From: Nymphaea colorata
Lineage: Eukaryota > Streptophyta > Magnoliopsida > Nymphaeales > Nymphaeaceae
DNA: 64,000 bases
Assembly: GCF_008831285.2 (NCBI RefSeq)
Contig: NC_045140.1
Coordinates: 2,213,528 to 2,277,527, forward strand
Direction of reading: 5' to 3'
Shown here: positions 33,863 to 45,480 of the stretch, piece after piece
Layout: every line of letters begins with the position of its first letter
How positions within the stretch are numbered: position 1 is the first letter of the stretch
The notes under the pieces: generated by a model
What the model was told of the DNA's origin: nothing
What the model saw: only the letters and a program-made list of their open reading frames with translations
The model's database searches: none
Position numbers and translations under genes: made by a program

Positions 33863-36640
33863 GGAAGAAAGGAGAGCGATCGAGGACGGAGAAAGAGAAA
33901 AGGAGCCATCTTCTTCGTCCTCCTCTTCTTGGTGGTGCTGCTCCTGGTTTCCCCGTTGGTTGTATTAGATTGCGGGGTCGCGGTCTGCTCTGGAAGGGCG
34001 TGAAGGTCGGAGCAGGTTCTTCTACTATGCTTTTGAGAGAGAGAGAGAGAGATATGTATGTACTCTTGTAATGTTTACAGAAACTGTAAATAGAAGTTAG
34101 CTCATGTTCGTTTGGTTTCTTTTTATGGTAAGGGATCGGTTCTTGTGAGAGACAGAGAGTGAACAAATATTTCTTCCTGACAACCTTTGAAGACAACGTG
34201 TTCTTCATGATTCCAGTACTACTCTTCTGCTGCTTTCCATGTTTCTGCTATACTCTTAACTGCACCTGTGCGTGTGGATTGCCGAAGATCAGCAGCTGCC
34301 GCTCTCGCAGATCCTCCCCATTTCGTTATCGTGAAAGAATGTTCAATCGGCCATCTCGTCCATAAGAATCACAGAGAAAGGGACGGATAGAGAGAGCAGT
34401 GATCGATGTCTGTAGTAGCAGACGTTCTCAGTGCTGGAAGGGGGTGTGTACTACGACTTCGTAGGTGGTATTGAGTTCGTCCTTCGTAAATTTTGCAGCA
34501 GCAGCAGATAGACGATCCCACTTCACAGACATGGTATGGACTCATCTCCTAAATGAACCTGAAATCGATATCTTTTTGCAGGAGGATATAAATCGCCCGC
34601 CATTCATTGTTCTTCCTCCCCTCCTGGCTAATTTTCACAAACAATGCATATTACGATGTATTAGTTAAAATGAGATATGAATAACTAAAATGACGCTAAA
34701 TAATTTTACGATCTTGGTCTGCTCAGATAAATGTCATGTTTATACTTGTAAAATTATATTAGAGATGGTAAATTAGGATCACCTGCCATCATGGGTAATC
34801 TCAACATTGTTCATGTTTGGCCCCAAAAAGAAGAAATGAAATTTACCATCCATGGGTATTTCAACCACACAGAGATCTAGTAAATAGAGTTGTATTCCCA
34901 AAGATTACTAAATGTCAAATACCTTGCTGACAACATTAAATATCAAACTAAATTTGAATTTGAAAGACGCACAATCAGTCAATCATACAGCAATATAAAT
35001 TAATGATATAAATAGCATATACTGCTCTACTTAGGACATATTTTAAATAATTAATACTTGGAAGGGATGATGAGTTGTGGATTAACTTGAATCCGAGAAT
35101 TGAGTTACTATAAATTGCATTCAAGTTGAAATTCAGTTGAGATTCAAATCACTGAATTAGATTATAATTAGTCGACCTGCGCAGCCAAGTGACAGAAGAC
35201 AATACTCGTTGCTCATTAGGGCATTAGGCGACTACATATTTCGGTGACGAAAAATGCTCTTATGTCCTCTTATTCTTTCTTATTTAAGGTAACTTAAAAT
35301 ATTTTCAATATCTTTTACAAAGTAAAATGCATATCAGATTTAATGTTTTTGTTACGCACCGGAATTTGATTCACAGATCTGATGATCACGCATCTGTTGC
35401 TGGCGTTTCTTTTCTTCTTATCTTTGTCACTTCGACCCCATAAGTTGAGCATTTGCCTTTCTTTTTTTCTGTTGTAAGATCTTGCCGTCCTTTTTTCATT
35501 GATCCCTCATTGATTTTGCCAGCTCGCCTCATTTCGGAGACTTCCTTCATAGATGATGCTATTTCCATTGTTGTGATATTGTTTTATGGTGAGGATGATT
35601 TCCATCTTCAACAGGGCCATCAATCTCAGCATGACTTTTGTTGGCTATCATGACTATTTTTGACATGCCCATCAGACTCAACGGTGTAGATAGGACATTG
35701 AGTTTGGTTTCAAGACTGTCAGGTGGAGACATGGGCAATGGTTTAGTGAGAATATTTGCAATGTGGTAAGAGGAGGTATATGTAATACCCTAGTTTTGAA
35801 TTGAACATTGTGAGAGATTTTCGAGACTTTATAAAGAGTGTTGTATAGTTAGTTGTCATGATTCATATCTTTTTTTTTTTTTTGCTAAAATTGAAACTGG
35901 TAAAGAGTAGATTGAGATCTGTAGAGCCAAGTAACCGAGCTCAGCATGAGAATGGGTCAGGCTATTTAGTAGTACTAGAGCACAATTCAACATTCAGACT
36001 TGAGGTCCACATGCGCAGACACGTGTGTGCTTTAAGAATGGTAAATTGTACTATTTTACTTTGAAAAGTTTAGTCTAATATTAAAAATTATGAAAGATCT
36101 TCAAGGGTCTATAAACAAGATTATTAAAGTGGTTAGCCGTCTTTATTTCTACTCTTCTTTAAGTTGGAAATAAAATTGCTATGTAGTGGGTTGGTTGCCA
36201 TCATACTACGAGCATGAGCCCGGTGTGGGAGTGGGTTGGGTTGTTCAGTATATGCTTGATTTATACTCTTTTTTTTTTAACAAAATACATGCACATTCAA
36301 TTCAACATGTTTGCTTAGGATGTGGAAAATATTATGATCAACCATATAAGTGGCACTAATATTTTCACACCATTCAATATGTGTTCAAGAAATGTGGAGT
36401 GTATGAAGCTCTTGAAAGAGATATTGAAGCCATGTTTTCTCGGCCACATTTTAAGTGAAGGGGGAGACCCACTGCCGGTAGAAAATAAAAAAACTCTCAT
36501 TCAATCTCTTGTCCTGTTAAGATACATGACTTGCTTTTAGCGCTTTTAGGGGTTGTGCTTTAATTCGGGCATCAATGACTTTTTTTTGCAGCATAGAAAT
36601 TTGATGCTCTTGACATTTACAATGGAGACTGGCTGCTTAG
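33863..36640. other. DUF7950 gene 3' flank and intergenic DNA
   Basis: Probable 3' UTR with a GA repeat at 34038-34052, then AT-rich DNA. The open frames at 34465-34668 and 35453-35653 have no recognisable domain. No gene seen. Confidence 0.5.
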
Positions 36641-37720
36641 CATCCCCTTTGTCAAGTTGTTGCACCAACCCCCTCGGGGACTATCTCTGCCACATTCATG
36701 TTGTGATAGAGTGATGTTTGAGCCTCAAAATTGGATTAGGCAACACTGATGTTTTGTTTCTAGCCCCATGACAAAACGTTGGGTCCAAGAAAGATTTCTG
36801 CCCAATAGACTTGTGATCATGGTAACCTGCCCACTCCACATCAGAATGACATTTATGCATAGGTTGGAAATGAGCTGAATGGTAGTCCAAATTGAATAGT
36901 TCCTTTTGTGTAGCATAAGGTTCATTTAACCACATACCAATGCACTTGAATTGGATAGTAGATGAACGGACAAACTTTGTTGATTGTGAAAGCAGTATCT
37001 GGTTTGGTCATATTACAGGACATCCACCATGCTGCATGCATTAACATTCAATAGGATTGTGATATGGAGCCTTGTCTTCTTGCCCCAAGATTTCATGAAG
37101 TCATTGGGGTAGGTAGGGTTTTGGTTTTTTGCCTTTTGAAACAGTTATATAGCATGTTTCTATTGAAACAAGATGAGTCCATAGGGAAGGTTCTTGGAGC
37201 CCCCATGCCAAGAAAGTAACTTAAGAGTATCAAGTCTTTAAGCACAAAGGTTGGCCCAGCTGAGATATTAGCGATGTAGTAAATTGTTATTGGCGCCTAA
37301 CACTAACATGTAATACATATATAGTTAAGGACAAAATATAGAGTGTCAGTTCTCTTTAAAGCAAATAAGGGTGCATCAAGTTTGGACATTTGAAGCCCAA
37401 GAGAGCATGAGAACCGACTAAGCTTTTGATACGTAGTCTTAGATAATTATTTAAAACCATATGCTGCCATTTTCGCTTTTGCATATGGAGATGACATGTT
37501 GTTCAAATCCAAGTGGCTGCTCTATGAAGACCTCTTCTTGAAGTTTACCTTTTATAAAAGTAATATTGACAAGAAGTTGTGGTAAGTCAATCAGAGCTCA
37601 AATAACTATTTGAATGGTAGTGGGATTCACCATTTGATTGAATGTTTTAAAATAATTAGCCCCTTCTTGTTGCATATATCCTTGTTTCGCAAACAAGCAT
37701 TACAGTAGTAGGGTAGTTTG
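36640..37720 (-). mobile_element. Degraded Ty1/copia relic (reverse transcriptase and RNase H)
   Basis: On the minus strand about 37490-37690 translates to copia RT segments: YFKTFNQMVNPTTIQ, then VNITFIKGKLQEEVFIEQPL and GFEQ (consensus [22 protein letters not shown]). Further left, 36696-36935 gives an RNase H segment with CHSDVEWAGYHDHKSIGQKS (consensus DADWAGDHDDRKSTSGY). The order along the minus strand is correct for copia pol. Stops and frameshifts interrupt it, and no LTR was identified. Confidence 0.75.
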
Positions 37721-39060
37721 GCGGCAAGTGTCCTATGAACCGATCTGCCCTAAAGATTGAGGCAGATACATAGAATCTGCTGCCAAGCTATCATTTAAGA
37801 CTCAATGGGCTTTTTTTTTTTTTTATATCCAAATGTCTTGGGAGCTTATGGTGTTACAAGAATTGATAATAATAAAACGTCACGTAAAATTGGGTGAGCC
37901 TCAACCACTAAGCCTCACCTTTAAGGCACCATGAGAAACCTGAAGTAAAATTGCAGGGTGGAGTCTTAGTCATAGTCTTAACTTTTCACGTTCCCCTCTC
38001 ATCACTTATCCCTGATACCTGGCCCAATTGGTTGAGTTTGAAGGTAGATTCCGGTGAAAGCTTGAAGTTAAACCAGGATTTTAACATTTTATAAATTTTT
38101 GGATTCATAGTTGTGGATGTTGTGCTGGATTTGGTTTCACGAGTTCATCTTTCGGATTACGTTGGAACTGGAGTTGGATTTGGATCCTTGTTAGAAAGCG
38201 AAATGATCAATTTAGGTATAAGTAAATCTGGTTCATACATGCTCTATTTTCACCCCTTAATGTTGGCATTCCCTGCCGGCAGATGATGTATGCCATGCTT
38301 ACCGCCAGATCATGAACAGGTGTCATTATTTTCTCTGTGTATTGTACATAGAGGAAACTGAAAGCAGCCGGCGTCTGATGTTTGCCTGAATCCTGATGGT
38401 CATGGCCGCTTTTAGCAAATGGGGCGGCTGTGATTCGCCATGGTCCAAAAATATACTTTAAAAACAAAAATTCTATCGTTAATGCCTCACTAATATATAT
38501 ATATATATATATAAAAGTGAATGATAATTTTGACTATCTACAGTTTTACAACCATCATTGTCCATCTAAAGCAAATTAATTGAAAAAAGATAAAAATAAA
38601 AAAGTATAGGAAATGATGAAAACGCCAATAACTCTTTTCTCCTCATATTGAATTGGATAAGTCTAGCAAGATGGTTAGGTGTGTAAATATATAGATATAA
38701 TTTGTGGATTTCTACATATGAGCAAGATGGTTAGGTGTGTAAATATATACGTATGGGTTTGGATGGAGAAATCATCCCGCTTTTCACAGCATTCTATAAT
38801 GCATGAGATAATGGGTTTCCACTGTATGCATTTCGTCGGTGCTGTGATTGGTTTGCGCTCAAAGATGGTGAGAAGTTTTTAACTAATATATATAAACTAA
38901 TTTAAAGCAAGAGAATAATGACTCTAGCTATTTATAACGACCTCGTCATTTAACCAGATCCATTTATGTATAGTTCAAAGAAAAACAATAAAAAAAATAT
39001 GTGAATTATACAATGTTCGTCACCTTTTATTTTTTTTCTCTTAAGTGTTCATCGTATCAT
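37721..39060. other. Intergenic DNA with a short direct repeat
   Basis: AT-rich sequence with a (TA)n tract at about 38492-38513. A 29-bp direct repeat beginning AGCAAGATGGTTAGGTGTGT occurs at 38665-38693 and 38721-38749, a 56-bp period. No gene seen. Confidence 0.55.

Positions 39061-39106
<46 letters not shown>
39061..39106. repeat. (TA)n microsatellite
   Basis: About 46 bp of TA repeat with a single C interruption. Confidence 0.95.
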
Positions 39107-39109
<3 letters not shown>

Positions 39110-39427
39110 CTATTCGGTATTTGTTGTGCAGTACCCCATATTTATGGTCATCTCCTCTTCATGGCTTGGGCCTCGCACTAAAGAGGGAAGGCATAGGCCG
39201 TAAAAGTAGGCCTAGCTACTATTGTACCTACTACGGCATTTTCATGTCGCTAAATGAGTCGCCACGTAAATGAACTTGGTTGCATCAACTTTAGCTGGGA
39301 CACATGTCTCCCTCTAACGGTGAAGCAATGCTTTTCCAACTTTTTCTTGGCCATGCCTTCATCTTGTCGTCCGCCTAACTCCTCAACACCCTCATGCAAC
39401 CAACTGTTTGCTCTTGTAACTCAACTA

Positions 39428-39455
39428 CTCTCTTTCTCTCTCTCTCTCTCTCTCT

Positions 39456-39537
<82 letters not shown>
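39428..39537. repeat. Three-part compound microsatellite (CT)n(TA)n(TG)n
   Basis: CT repeats to 39456, about 63 bp of TA repeats to 39520, then TG repeats to 39537. The long TA core is expected to be unstable and cruciform-prone. Confidence 0.95.
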
Positions 39538-42500
39538 TAATGATGGCTAAAACTTGAAAATTGATAATTTAAACTATTAAAAGTACCATGAACTATTGCC
39601 ACCATTATAAGTGGTTGCTAAGCTATTGATGGTATCATTATTATTTTTCAGCATTATATTTGCAGCATTTAATAAGGTGTGATGCTTTACATACTAGCAA
39701 CATTAGTACTTTTGCATTGAAAGACGAATTCTCACAAAATTTTATATAAAAGAGGACTAGCATCCTTTCCTTTCCTTTAAAGAGGCGTCTAATATAACCA
39801 GAATCATAGGATTTTAGAATCAAGTTGATTATTTTTTAAGAAAATCAAAGAATTATTAAACAAACATGGTATTTTGTTTTTGAAATTAAAAAACTAAAAC
39901 CCGGAATTTTGATTTCATTCTAATGATGAATTAAGAATCTGAAATTTCATGTTTGAATCAAAATCTCAAACCATCAAATGCCTCTATTTATCTGCATCTA
40001 TTTATCTGCATCTATTTTTTGTTGGAGCATATGTAGGGCTGCCGACTAACATGGGAATCCGTGTTTGATTGTTTTATTAGAAATGTATTTTTGTCTTTTA
40101 TAAAAAATCAATTTAAATAAAATTCCACTTTTACTCTCTTTAAAATTTCACTTTTACCCAAGAAAGATTTGTCTACCATCAAACTTATTTTTGCCATTTT
40201 GGTCCCCAACAGAGTCATGTGTTGGAGGGCTACATGTAACCTGTTCTATATTGAACTATCTGCCCACTAGTTAGACGAAACAAGCACTGCAAAAATTCAC
40301 TTATTTCAATTAAAAAAAAAACATGAAAAAAAGGATAGATATTAAAGTTTCACATATTCTAAAACAACTTAAGGCCTTAGATTGGTGATAATGATAAAAA
40401 AAAAAGAGAGACAAAAAAAAATACAATGTTATTCCTTTTTTGTTTGAGATCATGACAGAAATAGTTCCGAGAGTTTTCTAGAAAATTTAAACGCCGCTTC
40501 AACTTTTTCGTGTTGCATATATGGCCCATCAATCCCAAGTGCAGCACCAAGGGTCCAAGAACATGTTCCTGTTTATCCGGTGGTCATTTTCATGATCGAA
40601 TGGATTACTACCCGCCACTCCACGTTCTCATTGGTTCCCTTCTCTCCTTCTCCATGGAATCCGCTACACCTGTGAGCCACAGACTGGTTGATGAAAGCAC
40701 CTGAAAAAGAAGCATGGCCAGAATTTGATCTGAAAGAATGTCTTTTTAGCTTCTGTGTGCAGTTGGTGTTTTGTGATCAATGAGATCGAGCGAATCCGTT
40801 TTCTTCCACTGAGAAAAGGACACATATAATATAACAGCTGATCTAAAAGGAATTTGGTTGATTGATGATTGTATGGTTTGTTTCTTTGGTCCGTCCAGTG
40901 AGGGATTGAAAGTGTAATGGTTGCTTGAAGTCAAGTCACCAAGAAAAGTGGTGACAAGGACGATTTAATTAATAGGAGAGTTGCTTGTTGACTCATTTTA
41001 AGAGCTTTAACAGCTGAGCTCGTAAAGATATAGACTTACAATCACCGATTTTTTGTACCAACTTGTTTTCACGAGGGCTCCACACTAGGGTTTTTGGCAT
41101 ACTGGCTCGGGTCAATCGCCAGGAGACAGCTAGTCATGGGTTTGAATGACATGGGTGTCATCTTTTGAGTAAGGGATCTATTGAGGGCGGAGCGAGAATT
41201 TTTTTTTCTATGAAACACTGAATATATAGTTACAACCAGTCTACTTAAGTCGATTAGGCTGTGATTCAAGTTTCATGGGGTTGCCTCATATAACTGAATC
41301 TAAGTTCACTTAAATCCAACTATAAATTTAAAAAGGTTTCAAAATAGCTCAGTCACACAATGGAGCACACACCCCACAGAGGCCCCATTGTCCCACAGAG
41401 ACCCCATTGTCTTTGCCTCGTGGGACCTATAGATAAGCTACTATTATGGTTGTTTTAAGTAAGAGAAAGTTACATGCACCATGCGTACTGCGTAAATGCG
41501 AGAAAGACATTTTGGTAATTTGTTAAAAAGAAATGTCTTTCATAGCTTTTTTATTTTTGTTTTTGTCTTTACAAAAAGTTTTTTTAATATGAATTAAATG
41601 TATTTTAGCCATTAACTATATTGACACACAAAAATTCATGCACCAGACGCATGAAACATGTTCGTTTTTTAGGCTACCTTGAAAAAAACAGTCTCTCGAC
41701 TCGAGTATAGTTTCTCCTTTAGATGTTCAAAGAAAATTTATTTTCATGAGTACGTAATAGACAGAATATAAGTTGAATTGTGAACTTATTAAATGAAACT
41801 GGTGATAATGTGTAAAAAAGAAAGATACATCATCTCAAAAGAAGCCAGCTTATGAGTGATAAAGATGCCTATACACCTGCTTGGGAGAGAGGAAAGTACA
41901 ATCTGAAAGAAGATCTATTGATTGAACCCGTTATCAAGTGCTTCTTTCTCACTTTAAAAACACTATGCAGTCGGTGGTGCCACAGCACTTGATAGGACCC
42001 ACTTGCACGTTACCCACTTCTGTTGATGGAGAAGGAATCAAGAATATTCGGTCCGATTAGTGCATCCTTTCTTTAATATATTTGAAATATGGGAGTTCAT
42101 GCAACTAACTATTAACTTCAAAGCAATATCATAAAGGTTGCCATTGGCCATGCAAAGCTTGCCCTATTCAGAAACATCGTTGTGTCTTTTTATACAACAC
42201 AATTTTGTAGGATGAGCAATAGAGTGTGTGTGTGTGTGTGTGCGCGCGAACACACACACGCTTTTGAGATGATAAGAAACAAGGTAATCGAGATGAAGCA
42301 TAAGGATAATGATAGAAATTTCAATTTCCCTGTTATTTTCTTTCCTTGTGTTTTGCTGTAACGCTTATTATATGAGTTTTACTTGTATCTTGAAAATACT
42401 GTGTAAATCATTACATTCAACGACTCTATGATTGAGCTTGCAGTTTTTCAACGTAGAATTCTATTTCACTCTTTGTGCAAAACTCTTATGCTATCAGAGC

Positions 42501-42580
42501 CTTTTGCTCTTCTAAGTTGTCAAAATCCATGGGAAACCTTTGCTCTCCTCATCATCAGTCGTTATTGGCATGCAATGGAG
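39538..42580. other. Intergenic DNA
   Basis: Mostly AT-rich with no recognisable gene. A (GT)n tract followed immediately by GCGCGCGAA and (CA)n lies at 42223-42259 and could fold into a hairpin. A weak tRNA-derived look (GGGTTTGAATGAC) appears near 41139. Confidence 0.5.
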
Positions 42581-42589
42581 AACGATTGC

Positions 42590-42990
42590 TAGTCCCATGC
42601 TTGTGAAGCTGAGTACAAAATATTATCTACTTTGGTGCAGCTAGTTGAAATGTGTGTTGTTGCCTCAGAACTTATTGTCCTTAGTTGATGGAATGGAGGA
42701 GTTTCCACAAAGTATGTTATCAACGACAAGGGAGACGAGCATCAATCCCTTGTTTATGAAGTCCGATCAGTTGGCAATCAGCTTGATCAAAGCCACAGTG
42801 ATTGAGAGTTTTTTTTCAATCAGGTTGAGCATACCAAAATTGTTCAAGAAGTTTGGAAATATCTGCAGAAAATGCATGGTTACCAATCACCATTGTGTAT
42901 TATGCTTCAGATCAAGCAACTGGACATCAAACACAAGTGAAGAACTTGAACAAATAGCATTGAATAGGTGAAGAACTTGAACAAATGGAA
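42590..42990 (+). mobile_element. Ty1/copia gag relic
   Basis: Plus-strand translation, allowing for one in-frame stop and a frameshift, gives KLSTKYYLLW followed by LKCVLLPQNLLSLVDGMEEF. This resembles the gag start KL(D/T)xxNYLLWxxQ...LxGFVDG of plant copia elements. Downstream QVEHTKIVQEVWKYLQKMHG appears in another frame. No zinc knuckle or LTR was resolved. Confidence 0.5.
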
Positions 42991-45480
42991 TTGAATAGGC
43001 TATCAGGCAGCTGAGTATGAAAGTTTCAATCCACTATATTACATCAACATCAACGAGACATACTTCATCTTGCCATGTGTCTCTTTTGTTTTTGATACAT
43101 CTTCTCTTCTTCACATGTGTCTACTTTTTCCTCTCCTATTTCCTCCACTCACATTTCTTAATCATTTATTATCCTTTCTCTCTCTCCTTGCAACTCCCAC
43201 TTCTTTTTCTCTCCCAACTTTTTTTTTAATTAATCATTTTATCTACATTCTCTTCTTCAATCCTCTTATTTTTGTCTTCTTTTCCTCTCCTCTCTCCTCT
43301 GTCTTCTTCAATCATGTCTGCATCTTTCCCTGTAACACTCTTTTATAATTTATGTTCAACTCTCTCCCCTAGCTCCTTGTGATTCATCTACCTTCATCAT
43401 GCCACCAGACAACCAAGGTATTTGTTGGTACACAAGAGCTGGGGCGGTGTTCACTCAAGCCATGACTAATCTCTACAACACAATGATTTAATTGTCAAGC
43501 AGTATATATATGAATAATGACTTTAGAATAAATAATTACACACACTAACAATAATGCACTGTCAAAATGATTTTTGCTAATTTGCTACATATAGTTCAAC
43601 GATGTACCATGTGATTTATGGGGTATTAGTGATTTATTATTATTGTTACATGCAATAATAGCTAGCAATTTACTACGATACAGTAATAGTGATTTACTAT
43701 TATATGTATGTTATCAAAAGCAAATTTAAGCTTAATGAAGTTCTTGAGTGATTCAGTCAGAGAGATTTATGAACTCACATAGCAAAAACCAAACAATACT
43801 AACATGATAAATAAGGTAACTTTGACAGTAGATGAGTTCAAAACAGGAGATTCACAATGATGATTCTTCAAGTTAAAAATAGTGGGGGCACTCCAACAAT
43901 TCTTCGAAGTATAAATGGTGGGTTGAGGAGGTGTGGAGCAGTGATCTAATATGGATTCTTAAAACACCTTACTGAAAACGAAGAGGGGTCTTGCGAGGTT
44001 TTCCTCATGTTCTACTGAGAAGGAGATGATAGATGATATAAATGTTTCTTTTGTGCCTATTGATTATGAGCATTTATGCCTTGCAATTGAGCTGTCAAAT
44101 TGAATGATGATGGTTCATTTGGGAGTGAGTTTATATATATGGATCATGTTTAGGGCCGAATGTATAACCTAATTCAGCAAACATAGCTATTTGCTCTGGG
44201 GTTTAAAACACACATGCACACACACACAAAGATTTGTTATGTATTGGCGACTAACCAGAATCATTTAGAAATGAATGAAAATTTCGCTCTCTCTCTCTCT
44301 CCCTCTCTCTGATGGAAATGATGGATAAGCGAAATAATATGTAATAGTGAGTTAGGTACGCTCATATATGGTAGCACTAATCTCCCCATTTCCATTAATG
44401 TGAGACATCTAGCAAGACTGCCCTCTTTCTCCGCTTTTAATTTTCATAGCCTTGCAAATTTTGGTTGTTCTTATTAGATGGATTCTTAATAAGTTCCATT
44501 GTCGCATAACCTATCTATCAATGAAGCCGAGTGCTTATAACTATTTTTCTTTGGTACCAATGAAGAAGCACAACTTCCAGACATTCACATTTTCGAATGT
44601 CTAGTTGTGACATTACCAGCACGAAACCTTGGCCTGCTATTGTTAGCAAGATTCTACTCATCTCCACACAATCTAAACTTTATTCATGGAATGCTCAATG
44701 TCATCATTCTCCAATATATTAACTACGATCGGGGTCATGCTTTCTTCAATTGTAGCACATTACATGATTACCCTCAAACTCTTCTCGTTTTGGTTGAAAA
44801 GACTTAGTATTAATGCCATCGATCCTTAATTCATTTCTTTGGAATGTCATCTCTAATTCTAAGATTTAGAAGCACCTTCTCTCATGGTGTATGGTCACTA
44901 TGCCAAAGTCAAGAGGTCGTGGTGTTCCCTACATATGGTCCAAGCAGCTTGCTCCTTCTCACCCATTGTTTTTGTTTCATTGAAGTGATCCTGGTGCAAT
45001 GTTTATTAGGACCAAATAAAACATCATCTTGCAGATTTCAGGATACTCCTTACCATGCCTGCAAGGAGATCCTCTCATGTATGGAAAGCATGGATGGTAG
45101 CTACCAAACATGCTCAGCACCTACAAATGTTTCTTCCCGATGTTCTCCGTGCCTAGACGGCCAGGATTCAGTTTCAGTTGACAAAATTTATCTCGCCGTC
45201 ACGCCGCCATAGGCTAACTAGGTCTCTTTGGGGTGCTGGTCCTCCTCCTAGTGTTCTATGTAACTCACTCCCCTCTCTCCGCTGACCTCCGTCATTTTCC
45301 TTCCCAGCCTGATGGGAATTATATATTCGTCTCTAGCCGTCATTTGGAAACGCATACGCACCGACACGCTTCCTTTTGCCACGAGAGCGAGATCGATTTA
45401 TGATTCATAGATCCATTGATTCCCAAGTTCCACGGATCCGTCGATTCCTAACTTCCACGTAAAGATCGAGGTCGAGGGAG
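42991..45480. other. Intergenic DNA and putative promoter region of the Kelch gene
   Basis: Pyrimidine-rich at 43085-43390, then AT-rich with a CT tract near 44285-44310. From about 45200 it becomes CpG-richer, as expected just upstream of a gene start at 45481. Open frames at 44607-45212 show no known domain. Confidence 0.45.

Noticed and set aside
33109-33909. 266-aa open frame antisense to the DUF7950 gene, rich in Ser, Thr and Pro
   Set aside because: It is a GC-rich shadow frame. The plus strand carries the conserved family motifs, and the antisense product is low-complexity without a domain.
39001-39550. Open frames with Tyr-Ile runs
   Set aside because: They are read through TA and TG microsatellites; the same holds for frames at 2984-3259 and 56190-56420.
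42223-42259. GT/CA hairpin as a terminator or regulatory element
   Set aside because: It consists of two adjacent simple repeats that happen to be complementary; no gene is nearby.
44607-45212. Open frames just upstream of the Kelch gene
   Set aside because: No recognisable domain, no splice context and no continuity with exon 1; treated as promoter-proximal intergenic DNA.
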